Assembly: GCA_000585015.1 (NCBI GenBank)
Contig: JFAX01000010.1
Span: forward strand, 36,355 to 90,467
Length of the DNA: 54,113 nt
Direction: 5' to 3'
DNA from: Candidatus Accumulibacter adjunctus
GTDB lineage: Bacteria; Pseudomonadota; Gammaproteobacteria; Burkholderiales; Rhodocyclaceae
The translations under genes were made by a program, and so were the position numbers. The first letter of the stretch is position 1. The number at the start of each line of letters is the position of its first letter. Shown here one piece after another: positions 1 to 8,467 of the stretch. The notes beneath the pieces were generated by a model. The model was not told the DNA's origin. It searched no databases and was given only the letters and a program-made list of their open reading frames with translations.

Positions 1-239
1 AAGATCAGGTTGAGGTAGTCCAGCGTGTACGGCCGTTGCGCATGCCGCGCGACCTGGCAGACCTGCCACGGCGTCAGGCGGGAATAGATGTCACGGGTGA
101 GCAGCCGGCTCTTCTCTTCGAGTCCGTCGATCTCTTCGGAAATGTCGACCGCCGACTTCTCCTGTGCGGAGCGCAGCGCTTCGATCTTGCTCTCCAGGTC
201 GGCAACCGGTTGTTCGAAATCGAGAAAGCTGGTTTTCAT
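1..239 (-). CDS. accA: Acetyl-CoA carboxylase carboxyltransferase subunit alpha, N-terminal part (cut by window edge)
   Basis: Only the first 79 codons are present; the gene runs off the left edge. The reverse strand from 239 reads [20 protein letters not shown] and continues with the family-typical stretches [24 protein letters not shown] and RPYTLDY. AccA pairs with AccD to transfer the carboxyl group from biotin carrier protein to acetyl-CoA, the first step of fatty acid synthesis, in the cytoplasm. The fragment is the helical N-terminal extension, so no catalytic residues are visible. Identification is by recognised sequence. Confidence 0.93.
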   Translation of the reverse strand, partial: MKTSFLDFEQPVADLESKIEALRSAQEKSAVDISEEIDGLEEKSRLLTRDIYSRLTPWQVCQVARHAQRPYTLDYLNLI

Positions 240-389
240 CGGGCCCGTCCGGAGCGGCGCGCAGGTAGGTTGTGAGGGCTGCGATTGTAACCCGAAAAGC
301 GGCAGTCTCGCCGCCGCCCCACACCCTGATGCACAACGCGAGCGACCTGGGCGCCACCGCGCTTGACGGCATTCCGGCGGCCAAACCGA

Positions 390-2606
390 TCACTCCTGCA
401 TCGCCAGGAGCTCCCTGTCGGCATAGCCGAGGCGGAAAGCGAGCACGCGCGCCACCCCCTCGATGAGCTGGAAGGCGAGTCGCCGGTGTTGTTCACGCAG
501 GATCTCGAAATCCTCACGGCGCAGGACGTAGACTTCGCTGTCCTCGGTGGCGGTGGCATCGGTGCTGAAACGCGCGGCGTGCGTGATGAACGACATGCCA
601 CCGACGAAATCGCCACGACCATAGGTCAGGCGATGTCGGCTGAGGCTGGTGCCCGGGACAGGTACCGAGATGCGCACGGCGCCCTTGCGGATGAGAAAGA
701 GCTGGTCGGCGGCGTCGCCGATCGAGAACAGCCTCTCGTCGCGCGGCACCACACGCCGTTCGAGACGTTCGACCAGATCGACGAGCGCGTCCTCCTTGAC
801 GTCCCTGAAGATTTCCATCTCCCAGACCTCCAGCGGCGGCAGTTCGGCGCTGCGCTGGGCGGTCTCGCCGAGCACCTGGTCCTCGATCCACTCGACGGCG
901 TCGTCCATCTCCTGGAAGACCTTGACCTGCGGGTTGTCATTGGTGAGATCCATCTGCGCGAACAGCTCGGCGATGTTGCGTCCGTTCGGCAGGGTGTGTG
1001 TCAGGCTGCTGAAGAGGAGGAAGGCGCCGCGTTCGCTCAGCGAGTCGCGAATCTGGCTCAACAGGTGCACGGCGGTGACGTCGACCGACTGCACGCGACG
1101 CATGTCGAGCAGCACATACTGGCGTTTTCCGAGCTCCGGTTCGAGCGCGCTGAACAACTGGTCCTTGGTGCCGAAGAACAGACTGCCCTGCAGTTCGAGC
1201 ATGATCGTCTGCTCGCCACGCCGCTCGAGCAGATCCATTTCGTGCCCGAGACGCACGCGCTTCGAAAAGCGGTTGCCGCCATCGACCTTGTTGCGGATGA
1301 TCGTGCTGCCGAGTTGCTCGCGGATGAAGAGGAACATCGCCAGCGCGATGCCGACCGCCGAGGCGGCGATCAGGCTGTAGGCCAGGGCGACGATGACGAC
1401 GACGACGATCACCACGAAATCGAGCATCGTCCACGGCGACTGCAGCAGGTGCAGGCTGTGGCGGTCGATCATGCGCACGCCGACGACGAGCAGGATGCCA
1501 GCCAGCGCCGCCACCGGGATCCAGGCGATGAACGCGCCAAGCGCAAGGAAGGCGACCAGCGCCAGCACCCCCTCGATGATTCCCGAGACGCGCGTCTGCC
1601 CGCCGCTCGCCAGGTTGACCAGCGTCGCGCCCATCTGGCCCGCTCCCGGCATGCCGCCGGCGCACGCCGAGACGACGTTCGCCGCTCCCTGCGCCACGAG
1701 TTCACGGTTGGAATCATGCCGGCTGCGTGTCAGCGCATCGAGCACGACCGCCGTCTTCAGCGTGTCGATCGACAGCAGGACCGCGAGCGTCAGCGCGGTG
1801 CCCATCAGGTTGCCGATCTGGCTCAGCTTGAGTTCGCCGATGTCACGCCAGCGACCGGTGATCGCATCGAGCATGCTCGAAGCCGAACCGCCCAGCGGAC
1901 CAATGATCATCTTGTTGCCCTCGAGCACGAGCAGCGACTCGTCGACGAAGTGCGCCAGCCCGAAATAGGTCGCGATGCCGGCGAGCAGGCCGAGGATCGC
2001 TGCCGGTACGGCACGCGTCAGCACGGGCGCGCCGACCATCACCAGTGCCGTGACGCCGCCGATCAGGGCGCTCTGCCATTGCCAGCTGTCGGGCGAGATC
2101 AGCGTCCGCCACAGCGGAACATTGCCGAAGACACCAAGGAACTTCGGGATCTGGCTGCCGATGATGATCAGGCCGACGCCGGTCAGGTAGCCGCTGACCA
2201 CCGGAAAGGGGATGTACTTGATCAGGCTGCCGATCCCCATGAAGCCCAGAAGGAGCTGGATCACTCCCGCCACCAGTCCGAGCGCGGTGAGCATGAGGAC
2301 GATGAACACGGGATCGACGTCCTGCCGCACGAGTTCGATGGCGAACGCTGAAAGCACCGCCGCCGCGGGCGCACAGGGCGCGGTGATCAGGCGGTTGGTG
2401 CCGCCGAGGGCCGGTGCGACGAGACCGAGGGCGGTCGCGCCGAGAATTCCGGCGAGCGCGCCCAGGCCGGCGTAAGCGGGGCCGATCGAGGCGTAGATGG
2501 TGACGCCGAAAGCGATCGCCGACGGCAACGCGACCAGCATCGCCGCCAGTCCGCCCCAGAAATCGCCGACCAGCTTGTCATTCTTGACCGTCATCGCCAG
2601 TTCCAT
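390..2606 (-). CDS. SulP-family anion transporter with STAS and cyclic-nucleotide-binding-fold domains (copy 1)
   Basis: A 738-residue inner-membrane protein. Residues about 10-410 are SulP transmembrane helices (motifs VGDFWGGLAAMLVALPSAIA, GGTNRLITAPCAP, IPFPVVSGYLTGVG, SIDTLKTAVVLD). About 440-560 is a STAS domain (VLLDMRRVQSVDVTAVHLL). About 610-730 is a CRP-like beta-roll. The start at 2606 is preferred over in-frame codons further upstream because GGGAGG lies just before it. The phosphate-binding cassette of the beta-roll is atypical: GDFVGGMSF replaces the usual G-E, and the usual Arg is missing before ATA, so cyclic nucleotide binding is doubtful. Substrate could be sulfate, bicarbonate or another anion. 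A close paralogue lies at 12732-14975. Confidence 0.9.
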   Translation of the reverse strand: MELAMTVKNDKLVGDFWGGLAAMLVALPSAIAFGVTIYASIGPAYAGLGALAGILGATALGLVAPALGGTNRLITAPCAPAAAVLSAFAIELVRQDVDPVFIVLMLTALGLVAGVIQLLLGFMGIGSLIKYIPFPVVSGYLTGVGLIIIGSQIPKFLGVFGNVPLWRTLISPDSWQWQSALIGGVTALVMVGAPVLTRAVPAAILGLLAGIATYFGLAHFVDESLLVLEGNKMIIGPLGGSASSMLDAITGRWRDIGELKLSQIGNLMGTALTLAVLLSIDTLKTAVVLDALTRSRHDSNRELVAQGAANVVSACAGGMPGAGQMGATLVNLASGGQTRVSGIIEGVLALVAFLALGAFIAWIPVAALAGILLVVGVRMIDRHSLHLLQSPWTMLDFVVIVVVVIVALAYSLIAASAVGIALAMFLFIREQLGSTIIRNKVDGGNRFSKRVRLGHEMDLLERRGEQTIMLELQGSLFFGTKDQLFSALEPELGKRQYVLLDMRRVQSVDVTAVHLLSQIRDSLSERGAFLLFSSLTHTLPNGRNIAELFAQMDLTNDNPQVKVFQEMDDAVEWIEDQVLGETAQRSAELPPLEVWEMEIFRDVKEDALVDLVERLERRVVPRDERLFSIGDAADQLFLIRKGAVRISVPVPGTSLSRHRLTYGRGDFVGGMSFITHAARFSTDATATEDSEVYVLRREDFEILREQHRRLAFQLIEGVARVLAFRLGYADRELLAMQE

Positions 2607-2903
2607 GGCTCCGCCTCCCAAGCAGTATGCCGCGTCGCAAAAACGCCGTTGCCGCCTTCCCCTTGGCGGGGGAAACAGCGCAATTCCCGACAAGAACTCT
2701 CAGGAATGACGGATCCTAACACGCCAGACGCGGCTCTAGCCCGCTGGCGCGCACGAAACACGCGTCATGTTGGACTTCTGCACATCTTTCGTGCGCCGAA
2801 GCCCGCCTTGGTGGGATCCTGGCCGGTTGCGGCGATTGACCGAACCGGCGAACGAGGGCTGCTGTAATATGGTCTCAACGAGGTCAATCAGGGGAAACGG
2901 CAG
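2607..2903. promoter_or_regulatory. Divergent intergenic region between the SulP gene and the TIR operon
   Basis: This 297-bp stretch separates two divergent starts and must hold both promoters. A TAATAT at 2865-2870 is a reasonable -10 for the TIR gene, giving a leader of roughly 27 nt; TTGACC at 2836-2841 is too far away (23 bp) to be a normal -35. No gene is visible. Confidence 0.3.
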
Positions 2904-3962
2904 GTGGCAGACATCTTTCTCAGCTATGCGACCGAGGACCGCGAGACGGCCGCGGCGGTGGCCGGTCGGTTCGAGGCGCTCGGATTCAGCGTCTGGTGGG
3001 ACCGGAAGATCCCGGCCGGAATGACCTGGCGGCAGGTGATCGAGTCGGCGTTGAACGACATGGGCTGCATGGTCGTTCTCTGGTCGGGGAGTTCGCTCGC
3101 CAGCACCTGGGTCAGCGAGGAAGCCGAAGAAGCACGCATGCGCGGCAAGCTGGTACCTGCACTGATCGAGGCCGTCCTGCCACCGCTCGGTTTTCGCGGC
3201 ATCCAGGCCGCCGACCTGATCGATTGGGATGGCTCCGGCGAAGCAGCCGGCTTCCGCCACTTGCTGGCCGGCGTCGAGGGTTTCCTCCCAGGCCGGAGCG
3301 CTGCCGGCAGGCCGGTCGTCCCGGCTGCCGACACCCGCGTCTCCGCTGGCCGCCGCAGGGGACGCTGGATGGCCGGCGCCGGCGCTTGCCTGTTGCTCGT
3401 GCTGACTGCCGGCACGTGGTTCTGGTACGGGCAGCATGAACCGCCAGCGGCATCGGCGACACGAAGCGACGGCGTGCAAGGGCCGGCTGCCGCCGCCCCG
3501 ACAGCGGCCGGCAAGCCGTCACTGGCGACGGCAGCGACCCGATCGCAGCCCGGAGAGGGCGGCGTGGCAAGCACCAGCGCGCCAAAGCCGGAGCAGCCCG
3601 GGCCAGTCGCCAGCACGAGCACCGCCGGTCGCGGCAGCCCGGAAGATGCAGCGCCTGCGGCCAGCACCACGCCGGCACGCGACGGCAAAGCCGCAACGAC
3701 GGCGTCGGTGCGCCCGGGTGCGACGGCTGCGACTGGCAACGAGGCGAATCCGGGCCTTGATCCACCGCCGCCCCGACCCAGGGAGACGACGATCCTCACC
3801 AGCGCCCCCGCCAGCGCCGGCAGACCCGCACGACCGGCGGCCGAGCCCGGGGCGCGCCCTGCCCGCGCTGGCCGCTGCACTGACCTCCTCGAGCGCCAGA
3901 GCCTTGGCGACGCCCTGAGCGCCGACGAACGGGCCTACTTTCAAAAGGAATGCAGACGATGA
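2904..3962 (+). CDS. TIR-domain protein with one transmembrane segment and a Pro/Ala/Thr-rich tail
   Basis: 352 residues, starting at GTG 2904 behind an AGGGG-like ribosome site. Residues 1-130 form a bacterial TIR domain: ADIFLSYATEDRE at strand A, WWDRKIPAGMTW at the BB loop, then SGSSLASTWVSEEAEEA. Glu73 in the W-V-x-x-E pattern is the candidate catalytic glutamate of TIR NADases. A basic RRRGR at 150-154 precedes a hydrophobic helix at about 155-177, so the TIR domain is probably cytoplasmic and the low-complexity linker (about 180-315) periplasmic. The tail ends in a short conserved-looking motif with two cysteines (CTDLLERQSLGDALSADERA). It overlaps the next gene by ATGA, implying translational coupling. 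NAD cleavage is inferred from the fold only. Confidence 0.85.
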   Translation: MADIFLSYATEDRETAAAVAGRFEALGFSVWWDRKIPAGMTWRQVIESALNDMGCMVVLWSGSSLASTWVSEEAEEARMRGKLVPALIEAVLPPLGFRGIQAADLIDWDGSGEAAGFRHLLAGVEGFLPGRSAAGRPVVPAADTRVSAGRRRGRWMAGAGACLLLVLTAGTWFWYGQHEPPAASATRSDGVQGPAAAAPTAAGKPSLATAATRSQPGEGGVASTSAPKPEQPGPVASTSTAGRGSPEDAAPAASTTPARDGKAATTASVRPGATAATGNEANPGLDPPPPRPRETTILTSAPASAGRPARPAAEPGARPARAGRCTDLLERQSLGDALSADERAYFQKECRR

Positions 3963-5197
3963 ACCGATCCGACCCGTGCCATCGCCGGTGGCGACTCGAG
4001 CGCTGGCTGCTGCTCGCAGCCGCCAGCCTGGCACTGCTCGCCTGCCAGGGGCCAGCGCCGCGCGACTTGGCGCAGCCGGCGCCGACGCCCACGGCGCCGG
4101 CGCCGATCGCCTTCGACGACGCCATTCTCAAGGCTGCCAACGAGTTGTTGAGCAAGACGCAACTGCCGCCGGCCGGCAGCCGGCGGCAGGCGCTGCTGAT
4201 CGACCCGCTGGTGGACGGGGTCACCGGTAGCCAGTCGCTCGCCACCCGCTCGATGGAACAGCGGATCGTCGAACTCGTGCGCCGCGACTACCCGCAGCTG
4301 GAAGTGCAGGCCTTCACTGGCAGCAACCTCGCCGGGCAGCCCCTGGTGCTTGTCGGCACCTTGACGCCGATCAACAACCTTGCCGGCCAGCCGAGCGGCG
4401 AACGCGATGCATTCCGCATCTGCCTCGCGCTCGCCGACCTCAAGGACGGCAAGGTCATCGGCAAGGGCGTCGCCCGTGCCCGCCCGGACGGCGTACCGAC
4501 GACGCCACTGCCCTTCGACGCCGACAGCCCCGCCTGGACGCGGGACGCAGCCACCGACGGCTACATCAGGACCTGCCAGGGCAGCAAGGCGGGCGACCCG
4601 ATCAATCCGGTCTATGCCGCACGAATCATGGCCGCGGCCCTGCTCAACGACGCCAGCAACGCCTACAACCGCCGCCGCTACCACGAATCGCTCGAGCTCT
4701 ATCGACGTGCGCTCGACACCGCCGGCGGAGATCAGCTGCGCGCGCACAACGGCGCCTATCTGTCGGCCTGGAAACTGAAACGGCGTGACGAGGCGACGCA
4801 GGCCTTTGCCCGTCTGGTCGACTATGGTCTCGCCAATCGCCAGCTCGCCCTCAAATTCCTCTTTCGCCCCGGGTCGACCCAGTTCATCGCCGATGCGCAG
4901 ATCAGCGGCCCGTACCCCCTCTGGCTCGATCAGATCGCACGGCGCAGCTTCCAGAGCAGGGCCTGCCTCGAGATCGTCGGCCACACCAGCCGCAGCGGCC
5001 CCGAGCCGATCAACCAACGGCTGTCGGTCCTGCGGGCGCAGGCGATCAAGGACCGTCTCGACGGCGCCGAGCCGCGGCTCATCAAACGCACGCTGGCGAG
5101 CGGCGTCGGTTCACGCGAGAACCTCGTCGGCAGCGGCAGCGACGATGCCAGCGACGCACTCGACCGTCGGGTCGAGTTTCGCGTGCTCGACTGCTGA
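3959..5197 (+). CDS. Lipoprotein with helical-repeat middle and OmpA-like C-terminal domain
   Basis: 412 residues. The start at 3959 overlaps the TIR stop (ATGA) and has AAGGA 9 nt upstream; an ATG 9 nt earlier has no such site. A signal peptide ends in the lipobox LLAC (Cys29). Residues about 215-285 look TPR-like (NAYNRRRYHESLELYRRAL, then AWKLKRRDEATQAFARL). The C-terminal 130 residues match OmpA-like peptidoglycan-binding domains (IVGHTSRSGPEPINQRLSVL, DRRVEFRV). The family's usual Asp after GHT is Ser here, so peptidoglycan binding may be weakened. It is probably anchored in the outer membrane facing the periplasm, where it could contact the periplasmic tail of the TIR protein. Confidence 0.85.
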   Translation: MNRSDPCHRRWRLERWLLLAAASLALLACQGPAPRDLAQPAPTPTAPAPIAFDDAILKAANELLSKTQLPPAGSRRQALLIDPLVDGVTGSQSLATRSMEQRIVELVRRDYPQLEVQAFTGSNLAGQPLVLVGTLTPINNLAGQPSGERDAFRICLALADLKDGKVIGKGVARARPDGVPTTPLPFDADSPAWTRDAATDGYIRTCQGSKAGDPINPVYAARIMAAALLNDASNAYNRRRYHESLELYRRALDTAGGDQLRAHNGAYLSAWKLKRRDEATQAFARLVDYGLANRQLALKFLFRPGSTQFIADAQISGPYPLWLDQIARRSFQSRACLEIVGHTSRSGPEPINQRLSVLRAQAIKDRLDGAEPRLIKRTLASGVGSRENLVGSGSDDASDALDRRVEFRVLDC

Positions 5198-5201
5198 CGC
5201 C

Positions 5202-5243
5202 ACCCCTGCGCGCGGCGCCCGGCCGGGCGTCGCTTGCAGGGGT
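5202..5243. terminator. Nested inverted repeat between convergent genes
   Basis: ACCCCTGC at 5202-5209 pairs with GCAGGGGT at 5236-5243, and the interior holds CGCCCG/CGGGCG. It sits between the stops of two convergent genes and is symmetric, fitting a bidirectional transcription stop, although neither side has a clear T-tract. Confidence 0.4.
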
Positions 5244-5253
5244 CGGCGTGCCC

Positions 5254-5844
5254 TCAGAAGCGGCGTCGTCCGCGCCGGGTCAGCAGCAGCGCGCCAATGC
5301 CGAGGAAGCCGAGGAACAGCGACGCGGGCTCGGGAACGCGCTCGGGGAAAGCACGGATCTCGCCGCCGGGGAAGGCGCTGGTGTGGATGTTGAAGTACGC
5401 GGTACCGGCGTCGAGGCCGGCAAACAGGGCAGTGCGCGCGCCGGCAACGGTCCCGCCGCCAAAGTTGTTGATGAACGCGCTGGTAAAGCTGCTCGCCAGG
5501 TCAAGGTCGATGACCGCCGAGTAGGAATCCGCCGACACCCCCGCCGGAAAGCCTGGCAGCGTGCCCGGCGTCACTGCCACGCCAATCGTTCCGGTACCGG
5601 CAGCCGCCGTGCAGCAATGGATGTGGGCGACCGTCGTGAGCCCCGAAAGACCGCCGAAGCCGGCGTAGATCGACAGGTCGTTGGTCGAATCATCGAACTT
5701 CAGCTTGACGATGCCCGACCCCTGGGCGCCCGTGACTTCGGGGGCCAGATTCCCCGCGTAAGTGTAGATCGTGGCCGACGCCAGTGTGGAAGTCAGGCTC
5801 AGAGTTGCCGCCAGAAGACAGGATTGCCATGAACTTGTGCGCAT
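5254..5844 (-). CDS. CHRD-domain protein with PEP-CTERM sorting signal
   Basis: 196 residues from ATG 5844, with GGAGGA about 10 nt upstream. A signal peptide (MRTSSWQSCLLAATLSL onward) leads into a CHRD domain (IYTYAGNLAPEVTG, VAHIHC, YFNIHTSAFPGGEIR). The protein ends in a typical PEP-CTERM tripartite signal: VPEPASLFLGFLGIGALLL followed by RRGRRRF. Such proteins are processed by exosortase and go to the cell surface or matrix; no exosortase gene is in this window. A candidate sigma-54 promoter lies about 145 bp upstream. Confidence 0.9.
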   Translation of the reverse strand: MRTSSWQSCLLAATLSLTSTLASATIYTYAGNLAPEVTGAQGSGIVKLKFDDSTNDLSIYAGFGGLSGLTTVAHIHCCTAAAGTGTIGVAVTPGTLPGFPAGVSADSYSAVIDLDLASSFTSAFINNFGGGTVAGARTALFAGLDAGTAYFNIHTSAFPGGEIRAFPERVPEPASLFLGFLGIGALLLTRRGRRRF

Positions 5845-5987
5845 CGGGAAGTTTCCTCCATCAGGCTCGTTGTCGGTACCCGCATGGCGTGCCGCGCGGC
5901 TCGCCACGTGCCAGGGTCGCGCAGCCAATCGATGAAGACAGAGCGCATCCGCGCGCTCGTCCCGAAGCCCGACCCCTCACGGGATCA

Positions 5988-6003
5988 AGCAAGAATTGAA
6001 CCA
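5988..6003 (-). promoter_or_regulatory. Candidate sigma-54 promoter of the PEP-CTERM gene
   Basis: Reading leftward, TGGTTCAATTCTTGCT has GG and GC separated by exactly 10 nt, as in the -24/-12 consensus TGGCAC-N5-TTGCW. The predicted start is near 5977, giving a leader of about 130 nt. PEP-CTERM genes in related bacteria are known to depend on RpoN, which supports the call. Confidence 0.5.
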
Positions 6004-6055
6004 TCAGTTGCAAGCCATTGTTTGGATGAGCAGCCGCTCTGCCGGCGCAAGCCGA

Positions 6056-6073
6056 CTGTAAAAAAATCCGACA
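6056..6073 (-). promoter_or_regulatory. Possible upstream activator box for the PEP-CTERM gene
   Basis: The motif reads TGTCGGATTTTTTTACAG on the minus strand and stands out from the GC-rich background. It is centred about 87 bp upstream of the predicted sigma-54 start, a usual distance for enhancer-binding proteins. Its function is inferred from position only. Confidence 0.25.
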
Positions 6074-6149
6074 AAAATACTTGGGCAATAGTCGACCCAA
6101 TCGAATGGGCGCTCGTGGCCGCCCACCGCGGCGTCCGTTCTCTGCTCGC

Positions 6150-8191
6150 TCACGGCTGCTCGTTCAGCCAGCGCCCGAGAATCTGCCGCAAGGCCGTCGC
6201 CTCGAACGGCTTCGCGAGATAGTCGTCCATTCCCGCCTGCAGACACTCGTCGCGGTAGCCCGCCATGGCGTGCGCCGTCAGCGCGACGACCGGCGTGCGT
6301 TGGCTGCCGCGTCGCTGTTCCCGCTCACGAATCCGGCGTGTTGCCTCGAAGCCGTCCATTGCTGGCATCTGGCAATCCATCAGGACCAAGTCGAACGGCT
6401 GGCGCGCGTGCTCGGCCACTGCCCGCTCGCCGTCCGGCACGAGCACGAGCACGACGTCGACTCCGAAGTGCATCAGTGTCGCCCGCGTCACCTCGGCATT
6501 GACCGGATCATCCTCGGCGACGAGAACCCGGCGACCAGCGAAAGAACTGGCGATCATCCGACCTTCAGCTTCCGCTGGCTCTGGCGCGGTGGTCAGGCGG
6601 ACCCGGAACCAGAAGCACGAACCCTGGCCGGGCGCACTGTTCACTCCGATGTCGCCGCCCATCAGGCGCACCAGCTCACGCGCGATCGACAATCCGAGCC
6701 CCGTGCCACCGAAGCGCCGGGTCGTGCCCTGCTCGGCCTGCGCGAAGGCATCGAAGATCTGCGCCTGCTTCTCCGCCGGGATGCCGATGCCGCTATCGCG
6801 GACAGCGAAATACAGGGCACCGTCCGCCTCGCGACGGGCATCGACGTCGATCGTCCCATCGTGAGTGAATCCTGGACGACGCCAACCAGCCGGATGATGC
6901 GACCGCCGGCATCCGTCCGCATCACCTCGGCCCGCACCTCGACCGTCCGTTCCGCCCCATCCGGACGCACGATTCGATGTTCGAGCCGCTGCGGTAGCGA
7001 AGTTGCCAGGAGCTGCGCCACAGCCGTCGCCAGCTGCGGCCGGTCTTCGGCATGCGTTGCGGCGACGTAGTCGGCGGCGAAGTACGGAGTGAAGCAGCGC
7101 GGCTCGAGCCCGCAGATCCGATAGACCTCGTCGCTCCACTCCATGCGGTCGGTCTCCAGGTCGAATTCCCAGTTGCCGACATGCGCCATCGCCTGCGCCT
7201 CGGCGAGCTTCTGCTGGCTGTGCTCGAGAGCGAGCAGAGCGCGCTTGCGTTCGCTGTCGTCGATTCCGAAGATGTAGGCACCCTGCACCGAGCCGTCATC
7301 GGCCCGATCGGGCAGCAGGTACATGCGGTCGTAGCGAGTGCCGTCATCGGTCGTCGGCAGGGCAACATCGTACTCGACCGCCTCTCCCCGCCAGACCTGC
7401 TGCAGATGGGGCAAAATCCCCCGGTAGACCTCGTCGCCCGGCAGTTCCGGCATGGCCATGCCGCCGACGCTTTCCGCCGTGCGCCGGAAGCGCTCGGCGT
7501 AGCGCCGGTTCACGAACGAATAGCGCGGCACGCTCCCGCTGCAGTCGGCGTGCGCGATCGCCGCCGGCATGCCATTGACGATGCGCTGCAGGCGCTGCTC
7601 GCCATGCCGGATGCTGGCCTGGGCCTCAGCGCGCGCGCGCAGGACCAGGCGGGCTGCCATGGCGACGACAGCCAGCGAGGACAGCTGGCCGATGAACGCC
7701 AGAAGTGCGGCTTCCTCGGCGGGGACCACACTCGCCGGCAACAGGTCTCGTCCGGTTGCCCAGTAGAGCCCGGTCAGCAGCGCGACGTCGATGGCGAAGG
7801 CGACGAGCAGCACGCGCGCCCGTCCGAAGGTGCCCACCGTCGCCAGCAGCGCGATCAGCCACGGGGTCGCGGCCGACAGCACGCCGCCGCTGGCGAAGGC
7901 CCAGACGGCCACATAAGCGCTACCCAGCACATTGGTCACCAGGAGGACTTCCGTCGGTCGCGAGACGTAACGGATGGCGATTGCCGCACCGACCGGCGTC
8001 ATGATGGCGACGGCGAACAGCCCCAGCTCGAGCGTGCTCGGACGGCTGCGCAGGCCAATGAATACGAGGAGCAGCAGCGACACCACCGCCGAGATGGTCA
8101 GCAGCGAACCGGCGACCACTCGCGCCCGTGCCGCGACGCGGGCGTCGGCAGCGGGCGGCACGAACCAGTCGATGACGCCTCGCCCGCTCAC
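6150..8191 (-). pseudogene. Hybrid sensor histidine kinase, disrupted by an internal deletion
   Basis: From GTG 8191 (AGGTGG upstream; a TTG at 8314 is an alternative) the protein has about six membrane helices, then two PAS domains ending at IIRLVGVVQD near 6872. Immediately after, the reading moves to another frame and resumes at FTHDGTIDVDARREADG, which is the end of the ATPase N-box. It then continues through DSGIGIP, FGGTGLGLSIARELV and a complete receiver domain (VLVAEDD, LMDCQMP, ALTAHA, YLAKPF). The whole HisKA region with its phosphoacceptor His and most of the N-box are missing, and the frame is broken at about 6869-6872. As written it cannot autophosphorylate. An assembly fault is the main alternative. 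Confidence 0.8.
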
Positions 8192-8467
8192 GTCGCGACC
8201 GCCACCTGTCGCTGGCGCGGCGTCCACTGCCGCGGAACACCCGCAATGGCGGCGCGGTACGGGAGGAAGATGGGCATGCGCGCGAGTATAGGTGTGCGCA
8301 TCGGAGAGGGTCAAGCCATCGACGGGGCTCGGCCAGCAAGCAGGGGCAAAGCTTCACAGCGGCTGCCGAGTACCGTAAAGTCGAACCCGCAGCGACCGAC
8401 GAAGAGCCTTGCAAAGGGGGGCACTCACCATCTTTGTCCGCGCACCGACCCAAAACAGGAGAAGAAG

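Noticed and set aside
363-2351. Long plus-strand open frame opposite the first SulP gene
   Set aside because: It is antisense to a well-supported gene; its translation is rich in Arg, His, Asp and Gln with no domain pattern, as expected from GC-rich reverse frames.
7052-8467. A longer form of PEP carboxylase starting about 470 codons upstream
   Set aside because: The extension is antisense to the hybrid kinase; ATG 8468 has AGGAG and gives the normal family length.
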